Positions 9,675 to 16,529 of a stretch of 25,247 nt of DNA are shown piece after piece. Position 1 is the stretch's first letter; each line of letters begins with the position of its first letter. The position numbers were made by a program, and so were the translations under genes. The stretch lies in contig BFEA01000086.1 in the NCBI GenBank assembly GCA_003427395.1, positions 2,690,861 to 2,716,107 of the forward strand, in the 5' to 3' direction. Origin of the DNA: Chara braunii (lineage: Eukaryota > Streptophyta > Charophyceae > Charales > Characeae). A model generated the notes under the pieces. That model made no database searches. It was given only the letters and a program-made list of their open reading frames with translations, and was not told where the DNA came from.

Positions 9675-9970
9675 TGAGGTACATGCCTATAACTTTTAAC
9701 GTCATTTGGCCTAGCCAATTAAGAATGAAAAATCGCCAAAGATGGCGGTGTCAAAACGTGCTCGCCCACGTTTTTTTTCACCTTTTACTTTTTGTTTTCA
9801 TTTTAGTTCGGGGTCTAAACAATTTTTATTGTTTCTTGAAACTTTTTCAGTGGGTTTTGTATTATGTGAAGTACACACCTGTAAATTTTCAGGGCATTTG
9901 GAAAATGCCAAACAAAAATGGAAAATCTCCAAAGATGGCGGTGTCGAAAACGTGCTCGCGCACTCACTAA
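9675..9970. repeat. Diverged tandem duplication, about 192-bp period
   Basis: CCAAAGATGGCGGTGTC is present at both about 9737 and 9929, followed by AAAACGTGCTCGC-like text in both copies. The preceding 60 bp also correspond (GTACATGCCTATAACTTTT against GTACACACCTGTAAATTTT, then CATTTGG). Two units of about 190 bp are therefore arranged head to tail. Confidence 0.7.
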
Positions 9971-10839
9971 ATTTAATAGTTTTTTTTTTATTATTTTTTA
10001 TTAGAATTTGTTCCCCGTATTTTATTTTTATTTCAAATTTGGTAAGGAACTTGGATATAATGCTCAGGCAAATCTTGCTTAATTTATTTTTTTACATAAT
10101 ATATATATATCGTCACAAACAGAACTGCCCGGTATATATATATATATATATATATTTATTTTTTTTTCGGGTCCACGTTTGGCCCGAACGGTCGAACGCA
10201 TCGGGGTCCCATACGTTCGGGCGTTCGGGTTCGGCGTTCGGCCCGTCCCGAACGCCGGTTACCCTGATGACAGGGACATTCTATTTGCTTTTTTTTTCAG
10301 AATTTTTATTTTTAAAAAACTTCATAAAAATTTGAATGCAAGTATTTTTTGCACGGTAATCAGAACGCAAGTAACTTTTGCCTGAGGGTCTTGGTGAAAT
10401 TCCCAACCAAATTTTAGATTAAAAAAAAAATGACGGTGCGAAATGCTTCTGGAAAGTTATGCCCTAAAACGCGTTATATAACGTACAAACGTTGTACTAG
10501 AATATAACATACCCCGTACGTTGTAGTCGTATAAGAGGTATGTACGTTTTTTCAGGGTTAAGAAGGAAGTTTTCCCTCCCTTCTGTTCTCTCTCTGTCCA
10601 CTCATGTCCGCCTTTGTCTTACTCGACGGAGGTGCTCTCAACAATGAACGAACCTGATGGATTAACGCGGCCAAGTTCTTTCCTTATTAACCCATTCGTT
10701 CCTGGATGTTTTTGAGTGTGCACGTCATTCTCTTTCCACCAATAGATCATTCATAAACGAGATCGTCTGCTGCTTCTCGAGAATTGCCAAGTGCATGATG
10801 AGTATGTGTCGATCGTGGCAACGTTGATCTTCGTGCGCA

Positions 10840-11555
10840 GATTGTCGTGTGTTGTCGTCCACTTATTATCACGCGCCATCGTTAGCTGATTGTCACGCTG
10901 TCGTCCATTGATTATTGAGCATCATTGTCCTGGTGATTTTTGCGAGTTGTCGTCAACTGATTATTGTGCGTTGTCGTCTGGTGATTATCGCGCGCTGATT
11001 ATCATGCACTGATTGATCGTGCACTTATCATCGTGCCTTGGATGTCATCCCTGATTACTGCATGTTAATTATCGTGCGCCGAATACCGTGCGGCGTTCGC
11101 CGATTACCGTGCGCTGCATACCGCGCGTTGATCACCATATGTTGATTACCATACGGTAGTGATCACTGTACGCTGAATATCATGCGCTGATTACTGTGGG
11201 TTAATTATCATGTGCAGAATATCGTGCGCTAATCACCATACGTTGATTATTATGTGCTAAATACCATGCACTGATCACCATACGTCGATTATTGTGCATT
11301 GAATACCGTGCACTGATCACTGTGCACTAATTATCGTGCGCCAACTCTTGTGCGCTGAACACCGTGCCCTAATCACCATATGTTGATTATTGTTTGCTGA
11401 TTACAGTGCACTGAATATTGTGCACTAAATACTGTGCTCTGATCACCGTACGCTGATTACTATGCGTTGAATATCGTGTGTTGATCACGGTGTGCCGATC
11501 GCTGACACTAATTAATGTGGGCTGATGTTTGTGCGCTGATCGTCGTGCATTGGTG
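10840..11555. repeat. 14-bp degenerate minisatellite, 42-bp higher order
   Basis: Dozens of units close to GATTACCGTGCGCT follow one another with little spacing. In the best part (about 11130-11500) the units cycle through three types, GATCACCATACGTT, GATTATTGTGCGCT and GAATACCGTGCACT, giving a 42-bp higher-order period. The left part (10840-11040) is more degenerate and mixed with TTGTCGTC words. No coding signal. Confidence 0.85.
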
Positions 11556-11924
11556 AGACCAGGACAGGGTACCAGGACCCTGCCCTATCCTGGTTCACGT
11601 GCCAAAAGGGAAACACACGCTTGTGTGTTCTAGTGCATGTGCGGTTCTCAAATGCCCCTGGCCAAAAGTATGCATCAGGACTTATAGTCATGCGGAGACA
11701 TTTGCTTTTCGCCAAACGACCACTTTAGCCTGATCCTTTTGCTGACGTCCGTGTGATGTACAATATACCCTATTCAAGCCATTCAGGCCCGACTCACGGT
11801 GCCAGCATTGCCTGGGTTCAACTCAACAGTCCAGGTTCGCTCCATGGTTCAAAACCCCGCACTTATGGTCCTAGCTTGGCCCCTCTGGCTCTGCTATAGT
11901 CTTCAGGTCCCATAGCCACTTCTA
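11556..11924. other. Spacer between two minisatellites
   Basis: No gene or clear repeat was recognised. CCAGGACAGG and CCCTGCCCTATCCTGG form a local inverted pair near 11560-11592. Confidence 0.45.
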
Positions 11925-12322
11925 GGAATTTTGTGGTCAGGTCCCCTGGAAATTGGCCTGATCCACCGAATATTGCATCGGTCCTTGGTAGGTTGGTCTG
12001 TCCTTCGAATGGCATGTCGGTCGTCCGTGCGACAAGGCAGTCCCCCGCACACTCGGCGGGTCCTGAACCAATTGACCCTAGTCCTCCAAACTTTAGGATG
12101 GTTTTCCGCGGATTGTACTGGTCCTCCACAGTTTAGGCTGGTCCTCCACGAATAAGTATTGGTCATTGGCGCTTTAGGTTGGCCCTTCGCACTTTAGGCC
12201 TGTCCTCCTCGTATTGGTACTGGTCCTCCACGCTTTAGACTGGTCCTCGACACTTTAGGTTGTTCCTCCACGGATTGGTATTGGTCCTCCACGCTTTAGG
12301 GTGGTCCTCCACACACAAGCCC
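11925..12322. repeat. 20/21-bp minisatellite with three-unit pattern
   Basis: Units start GGTCCTCCAC and end either CTTTAGGTT (20 bp) or GATTGGTATT (21 bp). From about 12069 the order of unit types repeats as short, short, long, a higher-order period near 61 bp. Units left of 12069 are strongly degenerate. It ends near GGTCCTCCACACACAAGCC. Confidence 0.85.
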
Positions 12323-13110
12323 GGTCCTAGGCCTAGTCGTTGGTATGCCAAACCAGTTCCCGTACTCGTGCTGGCTTTAGGCGCGTGTCAATTACGACGT
12401 CTCTGGTAGGCCCTCGTGATCGTCTGTATAGGAGGTGGAAGTAGCCCTCTAAATACGACACAAATTTAGGAGTCCGTCAGACAACCCCAGATTCGACAGT
12501 CGGTAGACCATAAAATTGAACAAAATAAATATTTTAAAATTAAAGTTAAAAAAAAAAAAAGAGTGTTGGCAATGATAAGGATGGAGCCGCCCAACACCGA
12601 CGCCCCCACCCTCGCTGCGCCGCTCATGTGTTGGGCCAAGTTGCACGCGTGCGAAAGTGCGCCGATTTGCGATAAAGACGTTGAAGAAGGACTTGTTTTT
12701 TATTTTATTTTATAAACCCAGGTCGTTGTAGAGGCAGGATGTTAGACATACAATAGTCACCCATAGTGATCGGCCATTCAGTTCTCCAGATGAACCCCTC
12801 TGAAGACCCTACCTACCCTTCCTCTCATTTTCCCTCCCCCTGGCGCACCCCCATCCCCCCATCCTACCCTAGTGTTAACCACCCAGGACCATCACCCATC
12901 ACCATCTTGGCAGGGTGACCTGACCAAACAACGGTTGCAAGCACCCGGGCTAAGCAGAGACCCCTACCCCTTGCTCAGCCCCGGTTGAAGCAGACGTCGT
13001 GTAAGCCCAAGTGCACGGGGACTTCAGAAGCTTAGTATGAATATGCTACTACAAGTCTTCATGAGGGTGCGTAATGACTCACATCTAGCACAATAGACTT
13101 GAGATCGTAG
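12323..13110. other. Unassigned sequence
   Basis: Contains an A-run at 12548-12560 next to AT-rich sequence and a C-rich stretch (12820-12880). No frame, tRNA-like boxes or terminal repeats were recognised. Confidence 0.5.
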
Positions 13111-13111
13111 A

Positions 13112-13215
13112 TGATAGCCTAATAGATAGCCTAGTCGATAGGGGGATCGATATTGCTAATTGATAGGTGAGTTGATGTCCTAGTTGATCGAGGAGTTGAT
13201 ATCCCAAGTGATAGC
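13112..13215. repeat. Short degenerate tandem repeat (CTAGTTGATAG-like)
   Basis: About eight repeats of a 12-13-bp word varying around CTAGTTGATAG and GAGTTGATATC. It is the third distinct tandem array in this part of the window. Confidence 0.6.
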
Positions 13216-13284
13216 AGAGTTACTAGGCCAGTTGTTGTATGAGACAAAGAGTTTAAGATCCTCTGTTCTCTTGTAGGATCTTAG

Positions 13285-13690
13285 CTAGTGCTAGGATGAC
13301 AACTACGCCAGCCACAGTATTTTGGAACCTGGACTAGTACCTAGAGCCCGTTCCGATACCTCGATAAGTCTATACGAAGGTGACAGTTATGCCAACTGCA
13401 CTACTAGAACCCTTTGGACCAGTACCTCTCCTGGTACCCCGATAGGTCTATACTAAGGTAACTGCTATATCAACCTCGACTGGACCCCCCAAATCCAGCA
13501 CCTAAGGCCCGTTCCACTACCCCGACAAGTCTGTACTAAGGTAACTGCTATGTCAGCCCCGACTGAATCAAGAGTTACGCCTAGAGTTTCTTCCAGCACC
13601 CCGACAAGCCCGTATTAAAGTAGCAGTTACTGCGATGCAAGCCACAACTGAACGCAAGCCGAATGCCTAGAGAACGTTCCGTAAGACCAA
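13285..13690. repeat. About 80-bp tandem repeat, five units
   Basis: Anchored on the word GTCTATACTAAGGTAACTGC and its variants, starting near 13289, 13369, 13447, 13530 and 13609 (spacings 78-83 bp). Each unit also holds GTACCTAGAGCCCGTTCC and CCCCGAC-like words in the same order. Identity is moderate, so the array is old. The last unit runs into a tRNA-like sequence on the minus strand. Confidence 0.85.
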
Positions 13691-13734
13691 GATACATGTG
13701 ACCATGGACAAGGAGGATATATCCCTTAGTTTCG

Positions 13735-13795
13735 AGTGATCGAACCGTCAACCTCTTCCATACAATCCTCAACTCAAACGTATTAAGCTACAGTG
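13735..13795 (-). mobile_element. tRNA-like head, probable SINE fragment
   Basis: On the minus strand a box A-like TAGCTTAATACG (13780-13791) precedes a box B GGTTCGATCAC (13737-13747) by about 33 bp, the spacing of a pol III internal promoter. Cloverleaf pairing is poor, so it is not a functional tRNA. The presumed body lies at lower coordinates inside the 80-bp tandem array, and no tail was identified. Confidence 0.4.
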
Positions 13796-13924
13796 ACAAC
13801 TGGTATAGTTGATGTGTTGTACGAGATAGGGAAATAACTATACAATTATCAAAACAAGCACGGACCAAGAACGGCAAGCAAACCAATCATAATATAAACC
13901 CAACAGACAACACTATGGACAAAC

Positions 13925-13978
13925 CCTTGGGTGATGCGCAGACAGTGTCTGTAATAGCTTACATGCATCAGCCCAAGG
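13925..13978. repeat. Nested inverted repeat (cruciform-forming)
   Basis: CCTTGGGTGATGC at 13925-13937 pairs with GCATCAGCCCAAGG at 13965-13978 over 13 bp with one bulged G. The 27-base loop holds a second perfect stem, CAGACA (13939-13944) with TGTCTG (13946-13951). Confidence 0.85.
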
Positions 13979-14040
13979 AGGTATGCAAGTGACCGTGCGT
14001 TATGTAAACACCCACTAGTGCCTCTGTGCAGTGATGCGAA

Positions 14041-14112
14041 GTTTTAAACCCGCAACCTCAGACCACAATGCGCATTGACAACCGGTGCCCTAACCACTGA
14101 GCCACAGGCTAC
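14041..14112 (-). mobile_element. tRNA-derived SINE head
   Basis: The minus strand reads TGGCTCAGTGGTTAGGGCAC (box A at 14094-14104) and, about 44 bp further, GGTTTAAAAC (14041-14050), a box B with the usual CG changed. The D-arm is well preserved and the candidate anticodon loop TTGTCAA would place GTC, the Asp anticodon. The region between is longer than a tRNA variable arm allows and the stems do not close, so it is a SINE head or a tRNA pseudogene. It differs in sequence from the head at 8406-8587. Confidence 0.5.
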
Positions 14113-14208
14113 CTGCCCCACTTGCTGCAACCGATCTCGCCCTGTCGGCGTGACTCCTTTTTTTGCCCATATTGCATTTTTTTTCATGAGTATCGATTTA
14201 GATTGAAC

Positions 14209-14236
14209 TTTGTGTGTGTGTGAGAGAGAGAGAGAG
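14209..14236. repeat. Short (GT)n(GA)n tract
   Basis: GT repeats run directly into GA repeats, the same compound order as in the longer tracts at 18709 and 21384. Confidence 0.9.
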
Positions 14237-14280
14237 GTAGGTTTCCTTTCGGTGCAACCCTTGTGCTGCAAACACATATG

Positions 14281-14386
14281 CTATAAAATCCGCCATACCA
14301 CAACCCTTAGGGTTATCAATTGTGAGCCCGATCCAATGAGTCAAAGCAATGGGGCTAAGTGTAGGTACGGACGTGCGCTCGCGCAC

Positions 14387-14461
<75 letters not shown>

Positions 14462-14870
14462 TGAATAACATAAATGAAAAATTGGTAAAATTGTCGCCGC
14501 AATCTATTTCGCAATTGAATTTTTTTAAATTTATTTAGTTAATATTGTTTTCTGGAAGTTCACAACAAAATCTACAAACACTTCAATTTTTGGATTCTTT
14601 CACTCATTCTTCTGGGCACAAAAACTTGTTGAAGCTGGAGTACTTTCTTTGTTGGCCCGCTCATGGCTGAATGGCAAAAATGAAAATTGTGTTGAATCGA
14701 CGCGGTGATTATTTCGTGGTCTTCGTGAAATTCTAAAAATATTCTGATATTTTTTTCTGGAAAAAACACCGACCTTATCAATTGATCATCAAATTTACAG
14801 ATTTTTCTGTGAATTTTGCTGAGCAAAAAAATCATCAAAGTTGCGCCTTGCAAACACCGTTTCGAAATTT
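14281..14870. repeat. Microsatellite-bearing dispersed repeat, copy A
   Basis: This is one of three copies. The left part (about 14300-14365) has ACAACCCTTAGGGTT and CAAAGCAATGGGGCTAAG. A (GA)n tract occupies 14387-14459. The right part begins CGCAATCTATTTCG near 14500 and runs through TCACAACAAAATCTAC, TTGTTGGCCCGCTCATGGCT and GAATGGCAAAAATG to about 14850. The same blocks in the same order occur at 18590-19130 and 22365-23462. No frame is conserved among copies, so it looks non-coding. Family identity is unknown. Confidence 0.75.
14387..14459. repeat. (GA)n microsatellite inside copy A
   Basis: About 73 bp of GA with one AA interruption near 14404. It sits between the left and right blocks of the dispersed repeat. 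Confidence 0.97.
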
Positions 14871-14883
14871 TGGATTCCGTTGT

Positions 14884-14916
14884 CGGGACAGAAACCCCTG
14901 TTAGGGTTTCTGCCCG
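14884..14916. repeat. Bulged hairpin, 13-bp stem
   Basis: CAGAAACCC (14889-14897) pairs with GGGTTTCTG (14904-14912). CGGG and CCCG extend the stem after one bulged A. It lies just beyond the right end of copy A. Confidence 0.85.
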
Positions 14917-15395
14917 AGTTTTTCAAGGTCAGACATTGTCCGACTCTTTTCGTTGGACTTGAGGAACGTGATGAGATTGATGTTGCCAAAGTTATTCATA
15001 CCAACCCTATAACTAAGAGACCTAAAGCCTTACGTCGTTGACGTATGATGTCATTGACGTTCGATCGAAACAGCGGGAGTCAGCGGTACGACTTGTGTCG
15101 TCCGTGGTTCCCGACAAGGCCGCAGGGGCGCGTGGGGCGAGGGGAAAAGAGGACCCTGTTGGGCTAGACTCTAGTTCTACTATGTGATATGATTGAGGGG
15201 GCGGCCGTTCGTTTTGAACGACAACTTGCCCCTGAACAGAGAAACGAAGGGAGGGCAAAAGAAGGGAAAAAGCAAGTCACAACCACGCATGTGGCCACAG
15301 GGGTAGAGTAGATGCAGAGAGAAAAGGGAAGAGAAAGAAGGAAGGGAGAAGAAGAGTTGGGGGGAAAAAAAAAGCAGTCTCGAATTCGTTCGTGA
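14917..15395. other. Unassigned, upstream of the hairpin array
   Basis: No gene was recognised. The part at 15300-15370 is purine-rich. TTGACGT occurs twice (15038-15044 and 15054-15060) with ATGTCAT between, resembling clustered TGACG sites bound by plant bZIP/TGA factors. The distance to the TATA box (about 610 bp) makes a promoter role speculative. Confidence 0.35.
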
Positions 15396-15399
15396 CCTC

Positions 15400-15640
15400 A
15401 GTCCAGATGCGGGGCAGAGAAGCATCTGGACTTTGAAGTGACAGCAGACTGTTGATTTCAACAGTCTGCTGAAAATGGCTTGATACAGCCACTTCGTGGC
15501 TGCACCTGGCCGAGGGGAAGTGGCCAGGTGCATAGCCAAAGCCTGGGACTTTATGTTCCTACGGGAATATTAAGATTCCCAGCCCTCGATCGAAGTTCAG
15601 ATCGAGGGCTAGGCTCAACCCCGTTTTTTTGGTTGAGCCT
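15400..15640. repeat. Array of seven adjacent hairpins
   Basis: Perfect inverted repeats follow almost end to end: 15400-15410 with 15422-15432 (11 bp); 15442-15455 with 15458-15471 (14 bp, 2-base loop); 15486-15492 with 15496-15502 (7 bp); 15501-15511 with 15522-15532 (11 bp); 15543-15548 with 15577-15582 (6 bp); 15581-15591 with 15600-15610 (11 bp); 15611-15620 with 15631-15640 (10 bp). The arms are unrelated in sequence to one another, so this is not a tandem repeat. It ends 29 bp before a TATA box. It could act as DNA (cruciforms, paired protein sites) or as structured RNA if transcribed. Confidence 0.9.
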
Positions 15641-15669
15641 CAAGTGGCTGCCCACCACTCAAGCCCACC

Positions 15670-15677
15670 TATAAAAG
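15670..15677 (+). promoter_or_regulatory. TATA box
   Basis: TATAAAAG lies in a GC-rich setting (CCACC before, CAGGGC after), as in strong plant pol II and LTR promoters. It would place a start near 15700, about 135 bp before the ATG at 15836. Confidence 0.55.
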
Positions 15678-15835
15678 CAGGGCTGGCCAGCAACATCCTT
15701 ACTCAGTTGAGGTGCTGCCCACATTCTGATTGAGTGTGGGGTGGAGAGCAGCATTATGCTGCCAGAGTGCTGAGGGGCAGCGAGTCAGAGGAGTGGAGTG
15801 GAGGTCTGCAGTAAGAGAGGAAAGGAGAGGCTGCC

Positions 15836-16081
15836 ATGGCCACCGGGTTGCGCGGTGCAGAGGAGACTCTACCCATTTTGTACAACGGCAGCAGGTCCTC
15901 GGCAAGCGGTGCAGGGGAGACTCTGCCCGTTTTGCACGGCGGCGTCAGGTTCTCGGCAAGCGGTGCAAGGGAGACTCTACCCGTTTTGCATGGCGGTGGT
16001 AGGTCTTCGGCAAGTGGTGCAGGAGAGACTCTGTCCGTTTTGTGCGACGTTGGCAGCCATTTTAGAGTGACTTTGGGGTGA
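15836..16081 (+). CDS. Candidate small protein of four 18-residue repeats
   Basis: I do not recognise this protein. The ATG sits in CTGCCATGGCC, a near-ideal eukaryotic start context, about 166 bp after the TATA box, and opens 81 codons ending at TGA 16079-16081. After MATGLR the chain is four repeats around GAGETLPVLHGGGRSSAS, the last diverging. It has no signal peptide, membrane segment or known motif. One upstream ATG (15753, MLPEC then stop) would precede it in the leader. Against coding: the repeat unit is 54 bp, a multiple of three in stop-poor GC-rich DNA, so two other plus frames and one minus frame are also open. Differences between units are mixed synonymous and replacement changes. 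It may instead be a repeat inside a mobile element or an unfinished first exon. Confidence 0.35.
   Translation: MATGLRGAEETLPILYNGSRSSASGAGETLPVLHGGVRFSASGARETLPVLHGGGRSSASGAGETLSVLCDVGSHFRVTLG
15854..16069 (+). repeat. 54-bp tandem repeat, four units
   Basis: The units start at 15854, 15908, 15962 and 16016 with GGTGCAG or GGTGCAA, followed by GAGACTCT and CCCGTTTTGCA-like text, ending TCGGCAAGC. Spacing is exactly 54 bp with no indel. The fourth unit loses similarity in its last third. Confidence 0.95.
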
Positions 16082-16440
16082 TGCTGTTCGCTCGGCACGG
16101 CAACGGCGACGCTGGCGTTTTAGCGGTGACGCGGAAGCACTGCCATTTTTTTGCGGCGTTGGCGCTGAGATTTTGGTGGTGACGCGAAAGTGCGGTAGCG
16201 CTGCCCGTTTTGCCTTGACTGTGAAGGACATTTTGTGGCAGCGTGTTCTGGTATTGACGGCAACGTCGTGGTGGTGCGGTTAGTGTGACAGCGACGCTGA
16301 GACGCCGTCAAATTATTGGGAGGTGATTATGTGTTGAGAGGGTATTGCGGCAGACAATCGTTGTGGAGAGTGGTGCGGATCACTTTGTTGACGGCTCGTA
16401 GTGATAGTTCTCATCTGAAGACAAGAGTTTACACGGTCTT
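16082..16440 (+). other. GC-rich stretch with ATTTT/GGCG words
   Basis: GC-rich DNA with recurring GCGACGCTG, GGTGACGCG and CATTTT words, seemingly a more degenerate continuation of the repeat block. No terminator, intron boundary or further frame could be assigned. Confidence 0.4.
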
Positions 16441-16525
16441 CTTGAGTGGGCCGTCTCTTCAATTTCACTCAAGGTCAGTCACTCAATCAGTTAGTCTGAC
16501 TCAGATCCCTTCACACCTGTGTGAA
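16441..16525. repeat. Downstream hairpin cluster
   Basis: Three adjacent inverted repeats: CTTGAGTG (16441-16448) with CACTCAAG (16466-16473); GTCAG (16474-16478) with CTGAC (16496-16500); TTCACAC (16510-16516) with GTGTGAA (16519-16525). The first two abut with no gap. Confidence 0.75.
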
Positions 16526-16529
16526 CCCA

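Larger units (their letters stand above)
9253..10560. mobile_element. AT-rich palindromic element with diverged TIRs
   Basis: The left end reads CCCTGAATAGAACGTAC and the right end, on the opposite strand, CCCTGAAAAAACGTAC; both are followed within 20-30 bp by ACAACGTA. This suggests terminal inverted repeats of a non-autonomous DNA element of about 1.3 kb. Inside are a perfect 24-bp palindrome, two GC-rich palindromic islands (about 9510-9590 and 10165-10255) in otherwise AT-rich DNA, a duplicated segment, and a roughly 55-bp direct repeat near both ends (about 9409-9460 and 10369-10420, sharing AACCAAAT and GAAATTC words). No transposase was seen. Plus frames of up to 197 codons here are low-complexity Phe/Leu text from T-runs. 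Confidence 0.4.

Noticed and set aside
9742-10335. 197-codon plus-strand frame
   Set aside because: Its Phe/Leu/Tyr-rich text comes from T-runs and TATATA inside the AT-rich element. There is no domain and no consistent codon pattern.
15754-16098. Minus-strand 114-codon frame across the 54-bp repeats
   Set aside because: The frame is open only because the repeat length is a multiple of three. It has no promoter or start context comparable to the plus-strand ATG.
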